Program-made: the position numbers and the translations under genes
Assembly (NCBI GenBank): GCA_964416195.1
Contig: CAYQDB010000001.1
Location: 62,001 to 126,000 of the forward strand
Direction of reading: 5' to 3'
From: CAYQDB01 sp964416195
Lineage (GTDB): Bacteria > Zixibacteria > MSB-5A5 > GN15 > FEB-12
Length of the DNA: 64,000 nucleotides
Part shown: positions 44,615 through 53,802 of the stretch, in pieces
Layout: each line of letters opens with the position of its first letter
How positions within the stretch are numbered: the stretch's first letter is position 1
The notes under the pieces: generated by a model
What the model was told of the DNA's origin: nothing
Database searches by the model: none
What the model saw: only the letters and a program-made list of their open reading frames with translations

Positions 44615-45607
44615 ATGAACGTTCTTTCCACGATAAAGGATAAAGCAAGAGCCAAGAAGCGGCGGGTGGTCCTGCCGGAAGGCGCTGAACCCCGCATGAT
44701 CCAGGCCACTAAAAAGATTCTTGCAGAAGGGATCGCCTCTGTGACACTGCTGGGCGAAAAGGAGCGGATCGAAGAACTGGCCAAGGAGCACGATTTGGAC
44801 CTTGGTAAGGCCGAGGTCATTAACCCCGTGTATTCTGATGACTACAACAGTTTCGTCTCTGAGTTTATGGAAATCCGCAAGGCTAAAGGAATCACCGAGG
44901 AGCAGGCCAGAACTACCATAGCCGGGACTCTTTATTTCGGAGCGATGATGGTGCGGCACGACAAGGCTGACGCCTCGGTCGCCGGTTCCATTAATACTAC
45001 GGGCGATGTTCTCCGCGCCGGTATTCAGGTACTCGGTCTGAAAGAAGGCATCAGGACCGTGTCGAGTTGTTTCCTTATGATTATCCCCAAATACCGTGAT
45101 GTGCGCGACAAGGTATTCCTGTATGCCGACGGCGCCGTCGTTCCCAATCCGAACGCCGAGCAGTTGGCGTCGATTGCCGTATCGACCGCTGACACTATGA
45201 AGAACCTGCTGGGGCTGGAACCTAAAATTGCCATGCTCTCTTTCTCTACCAAAGGCTCGGCCAAACATGCTGATGTTGATAAGGTGCTTAAGGCCCTCGA
45301 AATACTAAAATCAGACTATCCAAACCTCAAGGTCGACGGGGAGTTCCAGGTCGATGCTGCGATTGTGCCTGAGGTTGCAAAGCGGAAAGCCCCTGATTCT
45401 GAAATTGCCGGCGATGCCAATGTGCTCATCTTTCCTGATCTCGACGCCGGTAACATTGCCTACAAACTGACCGAGCGTCTTGCCAACGCGACCGCCACCG
45501 GGCCCATTATTCAGGGGCTGGCCAAACCGGCCAATGACCTTTCCCGGGGTTGCTCCGTCGATGACATTGTCGATGTCACTGCCATTGCCATGCTGATGAA
45601 AGGATAG
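44615..45607 (+). CDS. pta: Phosphate acetyltransferase
   Basis: About 330 residues, the short single-domain type. It interconverts acetyl-CoA and acetyl phosphate. Motifs: RVVLPEGAEPRMIQAT, TIAGTLYFGAMMVRHDKADASVAGS, MLSFSTKGSAKHADVDKV, FPDLDAGNIAYKLTERL and GPIIQGLAKPANDLSRGCSV. The ATG at 44615 is preferred over the adjacent GTG because AGGA lies 7 bases upstream. No ackA is present in the window. Confidence 0.94.
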   Translation: MNVLSTIKDKARAKKRRVVLPEGAEPRMIQATKKILAEGIASVTLLGEKERIEELAKEHDLDLGKAEVINPVYSDDYNSFVSEFMEIRKAKGITEEQARTTIAGTLYFGAMMVRHDKADASVAGSINTTGDVLRAGIQVLGLKEGIRTVSSCFLMIIPKYRDVRDKVFLYADGAVVPNPNAEQLASIAVSTADTMKNLLGLEPKIAMLSFSTKGSAKHADVDKVLKALEILKSDYPNLKVDGEFQVDAAIVPEVAKRKAPDSEIAGDANVLIFPDLDAGNIAYKLTERLANATATGPIIQGLAKPANDLSRGCSVDDIVDVTAIAMLMKG

Positions 45608-45729
45608 CCCCATTAGTGTGAGTCAGCTTGCCAGAGAGACTAATGATGTACTGTTATCGATAGCGAGCAAGGCGGCAGACGCCCGGAGCTGTTCGGTAAG
45701 AAATACTAGTTGATAGCGATAAAGATCGG

Positions 45730-45759
45730 TTGACATTTCCGGTGCTGGCATGTTATCTT
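45730..45759 (+). promoter_or_regulatory. Promoter of the flotillin operon
   Basis: TTGACA (45730-45735), an 18-base spacer and TATCTT (45754-45759) with an extended-minus-10 TG just before it. The GTG start of the flotillin gene lies 70 bases downstream. Confidence 0.55.
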
Positions 45760-45829
45760 CGATGCCAAAAATAGCTTTTGGGCGGTGGGACAACGCCGCC
45801 CTTCATTATTCTGTAAGGAGAGTATAGCC

Positions 45830-47242
45830 GTGAGTACCCTTATAATAGTTATCATTGCAGTCGTGGTGGTTGCCACGGCGATCGTGGTGGTTGTCCTGAA
45901 AAACTACCGTAAGGTCGGGCCAAACGAGGTGTTGATTATCTCCGGAGGAAAGAAGCGTTCTGTCACTTTGCCTGATGGGTCCGTGCGCCAGATAGGGTAC
46001 CGCTTCCGCATCGGTGGGGGTACGTTCGTGCGACCGTTTATCGAGCAGGCCCAGATCCTTCCTTTGGAGATCATCCCCATGAACATTCAGGTGGAGGATG
46101 CCATCTCGACCAATGGTATCCGCTGCACAGTAAGAGGGACGGCGGAAGTGAAAATTGCTGGTGATGGGGGTTCAATCCACCTGGCTGCCGAGCAGTTTTT
46201 GGGCAAGCAGTTGACCGATATCCGCGATGTGGCGCTGCGCACTCTGGAGGGTTCGACACGGGCTTTTATTGGCACTATGAACCTCGAATCTTTGAACAAG
46301 AACCGCAAGGATTTCACCAGCAAAGTGTTTGATGATGTCAGTCCATATTTCGCCAATATGGGCTTGAAACTGCTCTCCTTCAACCTTAAGGAAATTACCG
46401 ACCCTTCCGGTTACCTCGAAGCATTGGGTAAACCACGCATCGTGGAAGCGCGCCGTGATGCGGAAGTCGCCGAGGCAGAAGCCGCCCGCGATGCGATTAT
46501 CAAGTCGGCAGAGGCAAAGAAAGAAGGGGACATTGCCAAAATTGTGGCCGACACCGAAGTTACAAAAGCCAATCAGGATTTTGAGTTGAAAAAGGCTAGA
46601 CTGCAAGTGGATTTGAACCAGAAGAAAGCCGATGCCGATTTCGCCTACGAGTTGGAGCGGCATAAGCTCAATCAGGACTTGAAGACTGAAGAGGCCAAAG
46701 TAAAACTGATCGAAAAAGAGTCTGACATTGAACTGGAGAAAAGGGAAATCGACCGCGTTGAGCAAGAGCTACAGGCCAAAGTGCGCAAACCGGCCGCAGC
46801 TGAGCAATACCGGCTCGAGGCTGAAGCCAAGGGGATGGCTGAGGCTAAACGCATTCAGGGAATTGTCGAAGCTGAGCTCGTGAAAAAGATCGGAGAGGCC
46901 GAGGCAGAAGCTTTGCGCAAGAAGACCGAATCGTGGAATGCCTGCTCGCAGCCGGCCCTGATGCAAATGATCTTCGAGAAACTTCCTGACCTGGCTCGCG
47001 AGATGGCTGCACCAATTTCCCAAGTAGAAAAGATCGTGATGGTCTCAAACGACGGAAAAATGGGAACCTCCAAGATCACGGGAGAGTTGGCATCGATGAT
47101 GAGTCAGTTGCCAACGGTTGTGAAGTCGCTTTCCGGGTTTGATCTCGAAGAATGGGTCAGGAAACTGGCTGAGAAAGAGAGAAGCAAGGAGACCAAACTG
47201 CCGCAGAAGTCGTCATCGACAAGCGGTCCGGACAAGGAATAA
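45830..47242 (+). CDS. Flotillin-like SPFH-domain membrane scaffold protein
   Basis: About 470 residues from a GTG at 45830, which follows AAGGAG by 9 bases; an earlier GTG at 45785 lacks such a site. One N-terminal membrane segment (STLIIVIIAVVVVATAIVVVV) is followed by an SPFH domain (NEVLIISGGKK ... IPMNIQVEDAIST ... FLGKQLTDIRDVALRTLEGSTRAFI) and a long Glu/Ala-rich coiled coil with repeated AEAEAARDA-type heptads. Flotillins organise ordered membrane domains. An NfeD partner is often adjacent in other bacteria but is absent here. It heads a four-gene run with spacings of 3 to 9 bases. Confidence 0.9.
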   Translation: MSTLIIVIIAVVVVATAIVVVVLKNYRKVGPNEVLIISGGKKRSVTLPDGSVRQIGYRFRIGGGTFVRPFIEQAQILPLEIIPMNIQVEDAISTNGIRCTVRGTAEVKIAGDGGSIHLAAEQFLGKQLTDIRDVALRTLEGSTRAFIGTMNLESLNKNRKDFTSKVFDDVSPYFANMGLKLLSFNLKEITDPSGYLEALGKPRIVEARRDAEVAEAEAARDAIIKSAEAKKEGDIAKIVADTEVTKANQDFELKKARLQVDLNQKKADADFAYELERHKLNQDLKTEEAKVKLIEKESDIELEKREIDRVEQELQAKVRKPAAAEQYRLEAEAKGMAEAKRIQGIVEAELVKKIGEAEAEALRKKTESWNACSQPALMQMIFEKLPDLAREMAAPISQVEKIVMVSNDGKMGTSKITGELASMMSQLPTVVKSLSGFDLEEWVRKLAEKERSKETKLPQKSSSTSGPDKE

Positions 47243-47245
47243 ACG

Positions 47246-49591
47246 ATGATCTCCAACAGGATTGGTCGCCTGGAGCTTTCTCCTACCCTGCGCATCAACG
47301 CCAAAGCCAAGGCGATGGAGGCTGAGGGAATTGACGTCATTGATTTCTCCGTCGGTGAGCCGGATTTCCCCACGCCGGCGGATATCAAGCAAGCAGGAAA
47401 GAAAGCTATCGATGATAACTTCACCCGGTACACGGCCAACGATGGAATCCCCGAACTCAAGGAAGCCATTCGCCGCCGTTTCAGGGAAGACCATGGCCTT
47501 GAATATCAGAACAATGAAATTATCGTTTCCTCAGGCGCCAAGCAGGGCTTGTACAACCTGTTTGTCTCGATTCTCAACCGAGATGAAGAGGTTATTATAC
47601 CCGCGCCATACTGGGTTTCCTACCCACAACAGGTTCTGATGGTCAAGGGCAAGCCTGTGATTGTGCCCACTCGTGAGGAAAACGGTTTTCGCATTACTCC
47701 GGATGAGTTGAAAGCTAATATCAATTTCAACACTAAGGCGCTCATCATCAATAATCCGTCCAACCCCACCGGTGGGGCATACACCCGTGAGCAACTGCTG
47801 GAAGTCTGCGAGATTGCGGTAGCTGAGGGATTGTTGATCGTTTCCGATGAGATTTATGAAAACGTCATCTATGATGATTACCGTTTCTGCTCAGTTGCTT
47901 CTCTCGGCGAAAAGATCAAAGAGAAGACTGTCATCATCAACGGGGTCTCGAAATCGTATTCCATGACCGGTTGGCGGATCGGATACGCCGCCGGGCCACG
48001 CGAGATTATCGCTGCCATGAATATTGTGCAGTCGCACACCACCTCTAATGCCAATTCAATCGCGCAGAAGGCGGCGGCTGAGGCGCTTTCCGGGCACCGA
48101 GCGGAAATCAACCGAATGGTCGCCGAGTTTCAGACGCGCCGCAACTACATGTTGAACAAGCTACGGCGTATTCCGGATATCTCCTGCTATGAGCCACAGG
48201 GCGCGTTCTACCTTTTCCCGAATGTCTCTGCGTACTACAACACTGAATTTGGTGGTATGAAAATCCGAAACTCGTACGGTTTGGCATACTACCTGCTTAA
48301 GGAAGCTGCTGTTGCTGTCGTTCCTGGCAGTGCCTTTGGTGCCGAAGAGAATATCCGCCTTTCTTACGCTGCCTCCATGGAGAATATTGAGGAAGGGACT
48401 GACCGCATCATTGAGGCTATGTCCAAGCTGCAGGAGTCGCCCAAGTACAAGCGTGTCGCTTTGCAGAATGTGATGACCCACCCGCGGCATATGACTGAAG
48501 CCGAGACTGAGATTTCTGTTGAGGAGCGTGACGCCCTAGTACAAGAGGCTGAAGCCGCTCTTCCCTATGACCGTTACTTCGAATGGAATGCCAATATCAA
48601 TGGCATCATCATCCAGTTGCGTACCAACGTTCCGCACCTTTATGATTTCTGGGTCGAGAACTGGTATCCTGCTCAACTGGAATCCGACCTGGAACCGCAT
48701 GGAATTATCTATGCTGTCGATGGGGTACCGGGCAGGACGCCGTATGCTTACTACAACCCGGCTATGAAAACCGCTGTGTTGTTTAACACAACATATTACG
48801 GGCAGGTCAGAAGTTGGGCTTTGAGCATGGTGGCTCAGGCCAGCGAACGGCTGTTGGATGTCCATGGCATCCGAGCAGCATGTCTTGACTATGGTGATGA
48901 TGGTCTAGCTCTAATCGGCCCGAAGGGAGTGAATCGCGGGTCATCTTTAATCCGGCTCCTGGAGGACAGTGACGTCCGCTTCCTTACCAATGACTGGGTA
49001 TTTGTACGATATCGGGGAAACGAGGCTATTGCCGATGCCCCCGAGCGGAAGTTTTATTTCAAAACCTCCATCGCCAAGACTTTCCCGCGCTACGCACGCA
49101 TCTTCGACCGCAGTAAGTGTGAGAATGTCGTAACTAAGCGGGCCGATTGGACGAATATGAAAGAGTTGGGAGATGAGTGCCCTCTGGATTTAGGAGAACC
49201 GTACTGTTACTGGGGAACGGAGGATTCACGGGCGATGGTCGATCCAGCATGGATCGGCGGTCCCGATAGATACGTCAAACGATCCCGGTTGAAGGTTATC
49301 GTCATGCTTTGTTACGAACCGAATGCTCCGGCAGTAGAGAAGCTTGCCGAAGTCGATGCCCTTGACTTCATCACCGAAGGCAAATATCGCCTGCCAACCG
49401 AGGCGGGGATGACGCCGTTTAAGACACAGCCGTTTTTCAATCCGTACCTGTTGGCTTCGTCAGCAGACCAGGAGGACTTACAGCGCCGTAATTTCCACCA
49501 GCTCTTTAGGGTGACCAAGGCGTATAAAGTAAACATAGCGGCAATCCCGCCGGAAGCGCTGAAATCGCGAATCCGGGATTTGATAGGTTAG
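47246..49591 (+). CDS. Aspartate-type aminotransferase fused to a PEPCK/HprK-like domain
   Basis: 781 residues, about twice the usual length. Residues 1-395 are a normal class I aminotransferase: VGEPDFPTP, SSGAKQGLYN, NNPSNPTGGAY, SDEIYENVIYDD, the PLP lysine Lys236 in GVSKSYSMTGWRIGY and the carboxylate Arg in NIRLSYAAS. Residues about 400-781 are a second domain with strand-turn-helix DDGLALIGPKGVNRGSSLIRLL (Gly558 to Ser567) and a following RFLTNDWVFVRY, resembling the P-loop and Walker B region of HPr kinase/PEPCK-like proteins. The P-loop Lys-Ser/Thr pair is absent, replaced by Asn-Arg-Gly-Ser. It is uninterrupted, so a true fusion. The ndk and PEPCK genes follow. Confidence 0.85.
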   Translation: MISNRIGRLELSPTLRINAKAKAMEAEGIDVIDFSVGEPDFPTPADIKQAGKKAIDDNFTRYTANDGIPELKEAIRRRFREDHGLEYQNNEIIVSSGAKQGLYNLFVSILNRDEEVIIPAPYWVSYPQQVLMVKGKPVIVPTREENGFRITPDELKANINFNTKALIINNPSNPTGGAYTREQLLEVCEIAVAEGLLIVSDEIYENVIYDDYRFCSVASLGEKIKEKTVIINGVSKSYSMTGWRIGYAAGPREIIAAMNIVQSHTTSNANSIAQKAAAEALSGHRAEINRMVAEFQTRRNYMLNKLRRIPDISCYEPQGAFYLFPNVSAYYNTEFGGMKIRNSYGLAYYLLKEAAVAVVPGSAFGAEENIRLSYAASMENIEEGTDRIIEAMSKLQESPKYKRVALQNVMTHPRHMTEAETEISVEERDALVQEAEAALPYDRYFEWNANINGIIIQLRTNVPHLYDFWVENWYPAQLESDLEPHGIIYAVDGVPGRTPYAYYNPAMKTAVLFNTTYYGQVRSWALSMVAQASERLLDVHGIRAACLDYGDDGLALIGPKGVNRGSSLIRLLEDSDVRFLTNDWVFVRYRGNEAIADAPERKFYFKTSIAKTFPRYARIFDRSKCENVVTKRADWTNMKELGDECPLDLGEPYCYWGTEDSRAMVDPAWIGGPDRYVKRSRLKVIVMLCYEPNAPAVEKLAEVDALDFITEGKYRLPTEAGMTPFKTQPFFNPYLLASSADQEDLQRRNFHQLFRVTKAYKVNIAAIPPEALKSRIRDLIG

Positions 49592-49600
49592 GAGGTCAGC

Positions 49601-50023
49601 TTGGCAAATACGTTAGGCATCATAAAACCGGACGCCGTGCGCCGTAAGCTCGTCGGCAAGATCATAACCAGGATCGAGGACGCCGGCTTGATTTTGCGGG
49701 GAATGAAAGTCCTGAAGCTCACCAGAGAGGAAGCCGAGAGATTCTACGCTGTCCATGAGAATAAGCCATTCTACAGACCCTTGGTAGAATTCATGACCTC
49801 GGGGCCTATTGTGGTGCTGGTCATTGGGGGACATGGCTCGATAGAACGCTGGCGTGACCTGATGGGAGCTACCGACCCAGCCAAGGCCAAGTACAACACG
49901 ATCCGGCGCGAGTATGCTACCTCCATTGAGAAAAACGTGGTGCACGGGTCGGACAGCGTGGCTACCGCCAAGACTGAAGTGGCATTTTTCTTCGATGAAG
50001 ATGAAATTCTGCCTAAGGAATAG
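49601..50023 (+). CDS. ndk: Nucleoside diphosphate kinase
   Basis: 140 residues. It equalises NTP pools by phosphorylating NDPs. Motifs: GIIKPDAVRRKLVG near the start, RPLVEFMTSGPIVVLVI and the catalytic NVVHGSDSVATA with the phosphohistidine. The start is a TTG (49601) six bases after a very strong TTAGGAGGT, so the alternative start is well supported. It lies 9 bases after the fusion gene and 5 bases before the PEPCK gene. Confidence 0.95.
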   Translation: MANTLGIIKPDAVRRKLVGKIITRIEDAGLILRGMKVLKLTREEAERFYAVHENKPFYRPLVEFMTSGPIVVLVIGGHGSIERWRDLMGATDPAKAKYNTIRREYATSIEKNVVHGSDSVATAKTEVAFFFDEDEILPKE

Positions 50024-50028
50024 AGGGG

Positions 50029-51888
50029 ATGTCTGACTCACTTTACGATGTTGAATTGTATGCCCGATTCAATCGGGACTTACAACGCCGTTTGAATGGG
50101 ACCAACATCAAGGATGTGAAGCTGGAAGACCTCCGCGAACCGGCGCTTCAGACCGGCACGCAAACGAAGTTCGGCTCCTGGGGTTGGCGTTCGGCTGTCT
50201 CCAGCCGCATCGCTGAAAAGACAGTTTGTTTAGGCTCGGAAAAAATCCGCGAATTCCATCTGACTGACCAAAAGAGACAAATCATTGCCAGCGCACCCGC
50301 TGAGCTGGACAAGGTTCTTCACTTGATGGAGACATTGCCATTGGTTCGGCTGCGACGCCAGATGGGGCAAAACTCCGAATATAACCCTAAGTGCAACCTG
50401 TACATGTCAGTAGCTGACCTGAAGAACTACCGCCTTGCCTACATGTGGGGTCACACCATGGGGCCGGTGACTAAAGCACCCGGGCCGGAGTTCACCCTCA
50501 TTCACATTCCCGAAGAGCACCACATCCACCAGCAGGCGCTGGTTCTGGCCGATCATAATCTAACCCTGATACTTGGCTCAGACTATCTCGGTGAGGACAA
50601 GAAGGGGTTCCTGCGCAACGGCATGCTTGCAGCAGATACTCTGGGCATGCTGGGTTTGCACGCAGGTACGAAGGTTGTCATCATCCGTGATGCCCGCACC
50701 AACAAGTTGAAGAAGTACGGTGTCTTTCTGTTTGGTCTGTCGGCGACAGGCAAAAGCACCTGGTCGTGTCACCAGCTTGGCCTGGATTGGTCAAAAGGCG
50801 AGCGTACACTTGTCTGCCAGGATGATATCTGTTTCTTGAAAAATGACGGTTCGGCCTATGGCTCGGAACAGAACTACTTTGTCAAGACTGACGTAGACAG
50901 CAAACTGCAAGAGTCGATGTATAATGCCCTTGTGCACAAGAGTGCGCTGTATGAAAACGTGATGATTAATGCCGATGGCTACCCTGATTTCCTTGATGAG
51001 AACCTCTGCGGAAATGGTCGTGGCGTCATCATGAAAAAGCAGTTGAAGATCAAGCGGGGTCACTGGCCATTTTCCATGAAGAACATTTGGTACCCGTCTC
51101 TCAATCTGCCGCCGCTCGACGAGCTGGACGGTATAGTCTTTGCCTTTATCACCCGTCGAAATACAATCATGGCATTTGCCCAGCGGTTGACTCCGATCCA
51201 AGCGGCACTGGCCTACCTCTGGGGCGAATCGAGCCACAGCTATGCTTCCAACCCTGCGAAAGCCGGTGAGTCGGTGCGCACAGTTGGTACCGACCCGTTT
51301 ATCGTGGGCTCGCGCGCGCACAAGGTAAACCTGTTCTATAAGATCATTATGGACTTGTCGTCTAACTATCCCGGCAAAGTGTTTTTCTACCAGTACAACA
51401 CCGGCGGCATGGGCGAAATCATTGAACAGAGTGAAAAGGGCGGTCCAAAGAAGGTCGTACGCAAGACTGAACGGGTGCCGATAGATACAATGGCCGCCAT
51501 TCAGCGCGGTGATTTACGCGGTACCAACCAGTACCGCGAGAGCTTCCTGGGCACCGAGGAAATCGTCTCGGCGGAAGGCACCGATTTGAGTTCGTACGTG
51601 CCCGAGAAGTACTATTCCCGAGATCAGATTGATGAGTACCTGCGCGATCTGGTCAACGGCCGGCGCAAGTTCACCGAAAAGGTTGCTGAGGAAGGATTGA
51701 TGCCTGAAATCATCCGCGCCGCAGAAGAATCGTTCAGCATCGCACCAGAGAAGGAAACCAAAGTCTTTATACCCTCTAAGAGGAAAGAAGCTCCTCCACC
51801 GAAAGTGAAGAGCAAACCTGTCGCCAGACTGGCAGAGTGGAAGCCTAATCCACGGTTAGTGCGCGACCGCGGCTGGCGGTATGGTTGA
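50029..51888 (+). CDS. ATP-dependent phosphoenolpyruvate carboxykinase, divergent long form
   Basis: 619 residues against about 540 in E. coli. It converts oxaloacetate and ATP to PEP and CO2. The P-loop is FGLSATGKSTWSC. The metal-binding Asp pair is VCQDDICFLKNDG, followed by NYFVKTDVD where the family usually has EGGCYAKT, so the loop is altered. ITRRNTIMAFAQRLTPIQAALAYL corresponds to the substrate-binding region, and a conserved Lys/His pair can be found in LGEDKKGFLRNG ... GLHAG. The last 60 residues are a basic, Pro-rich extension (KRKEAPPPKVKSKP). It acts with the aspartate aminotransferase upstream in gluconeogenesis from aspartate. Confidence 0.82.
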   Translation: MSDSLYDVELYARFNRDLQRRLNGTNIKDVKLEDLREPALQTGTQTKFGSWGWRSAVSSRIAEKTVCLGSEKIREFHLTDQKRQIIASAPAELDKVLHLMETLPLVRLRRQMGQNSEYNPKCNLYMSVADLKNYRLAYMWGHTMGPVTKAPGPEFTLIHIPEEHHIHQQALVLADHNLTLILGSDYLGEDKKGFLRNGMLAADTLGMLGLHAGTKVVIIRDARTNKLKKYGVFLFGLSATGKSTWSCHQLGLDWSKGERTLVCQDDICFLKNDGSAYGSEQNYFVKTDVDSKLQESMYNALVHKSALYENVMINADGYPDFLDENLCGNGRGVIMKKQLKIKRGHWPFSMKNIWYPSLNLPPLDELDGIVFAFITRRNTIMAFAQRLTPIQAALAYLWGESSHSYASNPAKAGESVRTVGTDPFIVGSRAHKVNLFYKIIMDLSSNYPGKVFFYQYNTGGMGEIIEQSEKGGPKKVVRKTERVPIDTMAAIQRGDLRGTNQYRESFLGTEEIVSAEGTDLSSYVPEKYYSRDQIDEYLRDLVNGRRKFTEKVAEEGLMPEIIRAAEESFSIAPEKETKVFIPSKRKEAPPPKVKSKPVARLAEWKPNPRLVRDRGWRYG

Positions 51889-51948
51889 TGACTGACTCAA
51901 AACAATCACACCGTTGGTCTCCAAGAATCTGAGAGAGTGCAATAAAAA

Positions 51949-52275
51949 ATGCCAACATATCAGTATCGCTGTGAGAATTGTCACCACGAGTTCGAAGCGT
52001 TCCAGACGATAAGTGAACCACCCGTGGAAAACTGCCCTGTATGTGGGGGAAAGGTCAAGCGAATCATTTCCGGGGGAGCCGGATTCATATTCAAGGGTTC
52101 CGGGTTCTACATAACTGACTACCGCAGCGCTGCATACAAAGCGGCTGCTGAAAAAGAGCGCCAGAAAGACACGTCACCTGGGTCAGTGTCAAGTGCGTCA
52201 TCCTCCTCAGAGAGATCAAAACCCGCGTCGGGAGCTGCATCCAACGCCTCCACCAAAGCTGCTGCAAAGAAGTAA
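51949..52275 (+). CDS. FmdB-family zinc ribbon protein
   Basis: 108 residues. The N-terminal half is the family's zinc ribbon: MPTYQYRCENCHHEFEAF with CxxC, then NCPVCGGKVKRIISGG with a second CxxC, and a closing FKGSGFYITDY. The C-terminal 40 residues are a low-complexity Ser/Ala/Lys tail. The molecular role of the family is not settled; it was named from formamidase regulation. It lies 60 bases after the PEPCK gene and may be transcribed with it. Confidence 0.88.
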   Translation: MPTYQYRCENCHHEFEAFQTISEPPVENCPVCGGKVKRIISGGAGFIFKGSGFYITDYRSAAYKAAAEKERQKDTSPGSVSSASSSSERSKPASGAASNASTKAAAKK

Positions 52276-52418
52276 GGTAGGTCAGAATCCCTGACATTTC
52301 GTGGGCGGCTCGCCAACGGCGAGTCTACATCTGCCCCCATCCTTTGCTAAGCAGAACCTCTTCCGGTTTTGCCCCACTTGGACTTGACAGTACACTGCCA
52401 CATACCATTCTTGTATGT

Positions 52419-53783
52419 ATGAGCAAGTTAAACCTGAGAGACCTATCCCATCTACTCCAGGAACCAACATCGCTTATCACCGACCTCACCGAGCGGGAGG
52501 ACTACTTCTGTGATGCCACCGAGCAAGAGGTTACTCCCCTGGCAATTGTGTTGGCACAATCCGAAGACGATGTTATCACTACCGTTCGCTTCTGCCAGAA
52601 GTACAAAGTGCCGATTATCGCCCGTGGGGCGGGGACAGGTCTCTCCGGCGGCTGCGTGCCGATAGAAGGTGGATTAGTGCTTTCAACGGAGCGGATCAAC
52701 TATCTAAAAATTGACCCTGAACGAAAGAGAGCCACCTGTGGCCCCGGCGTTATCACCAAGAACCTCAAGGATGTTGCAGAGAAACATGGGCTTACCTATC
52801 CTCCTGACCCGGCCAGCTACGAAGAATGCACTCTCGGCGGCAATGTGGCAGAGTGCGCCGGTGGCCTGCGCTGCCGTCGGTTCGGCGTTACCAAAGACTA
52901 TGTACTCGGTTTGAGAGCTGTCACTGTCGACGGTGAGGTCATTAAGACCGGCATCTACAACAGCAATCATGGATTTGCGTTGGGGGATATCCTTGTCGGC
53001 TCGGAGGGGACGCTGGCGCTTATTACGGAGATCACCGTCAGGCTTATTGATACGCCTTCGGTCGGTGCCACTATTCTTGCCGGTTTTGAGGATGCCCACG
53101 ATGCTGCCCAGACTGTGACGGATATCACGAGCGAGGGAATCATTCCCACTGTCATGGAGTTCATCGATGCTGACGCTGTGGAGTGCTCTATTGAGTACGA
53201 GAAAAGCAAATACCTCCAGAAGGGTATGGCTGCGCTACTTATCGAGACATCGGGTGAAGAGGTAGAGAAGCAGACAGCGTCTGTACGAGTATTCTGCGAA
53301 AAGAACAACTGTTCCTTAATTCATGTTGAAAGCGATCCAGCTAAAGCCGAGAGCCTGTGGCAGGTTCGTCGCAATGTTTCCAAAGCCGTCAAAGAATCGG
53401 CACGCGCCAAGATTTCGGAGGACACGGTCGTTCCCAATTCGCAAATCCCGGCGCTGATTGACTTCGTGGCAGAGATGAACCGCACCAGCCCGTTGCGCAT
53501 AAATACGTTCGGTCACGCTGGAGACGGCAATATCCACGTCAGCTTTCTCTCGATGACAGGCACTCCCGAGGAGCTGCAGTTGATCGACAAGAGCATTGAA
53601 ACCATGTTAAAGAAAGTGATTGAACTGGGCGGCACGCTTACCGGCGAGCATGGCATCGGCCTGGCGAAGAACAAGTACATAGGCCTGGAGTTTGACGCCA
53701 CCACGTTATGCTACATGAAACGCATCAAGCAGGTCTTTGACCCCGACAACATCCTGAATCCGGGCAAAATCTTCGAAGCATGA
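52419..53783 (+). CDS. FAD-linked 2-hydroxyacid oxidase, GlcD family
   Basis: About 454 residues from the ATG at 52419; an open frame reaches 52344, but the upstream part overlaps a hairpin region and lacks family similarity. The PCMH-type FAD domain has PIIARGAGTGLSGGCVPIEGG, TCGPGVITKNLKDVAEKHGL and GGNVAECAGGLRC. The C-terminal FAD-oxidase domain has NTFGHAGDGNIHVSFL and a closing GTLTGEHGIGLAK. It oxidises glycolate, D-lactate or a similar acid and passes electrons to an Fe-S partner or quinone. GlcE and GlcF partners are not nearby. No clear ribosome-binding site. Confidence 0.88.
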   Translation: MSKLNLRDLSHLLQEPTSLITDLTEREDYFCDATEQEVTPLAIVLAQSEDDVITTVRFCQKYKVPIIARGAGTGLSGGCVPIEGGLVLSTERINYLKIDPERKRATCGPGVITKNLKDVAEKHGLTYPPDPASYEECTLGGNVAECAGGLRCRRFGVTKDYVLGLRAVTVDGEVIKTGIYNSNHGFALGDILVGSEGTLALITEITVRLIDTPSVGATILAGFEDAHDAAQTVTDITSEGIIPTVMEFIDADAVECSIEYEKSKYLQKGMAALLIETSGEEVEKQTASVRVFCEKNNCSLIHVESDPAKAESLWQVRRNVSKAVKESARAKISEDTVVPNSQIPALIDFVAEMNRTSPLRINTFGHAGDGNIHVSFLSMTGTPEELQLIDKSIETMLKKVIELGGTLTGEHGIGLAKNKYIGLEFDATTLCYMKRIKQVFDPDNILNPGKIFEA

Positions 53784-53802
53784 TAGAGGAGGCTTCCGTG
53801 TG

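Noticed and set aside
45610..45660. ATTAGT ... ACTAAT inverted repeat after pta as a terminator
   Set aside because: A six-pair AT-rich stem with a long loop and no U-run is too weak to support a call.
46172..46765. 197-codon minus-strand open frame inside the flotillin gene
   Set aside because: It is a reverse-strand shadow of the Glu/Ala/Lys-rich coiled coil, which yields Leu/Phe-rich nonsense.
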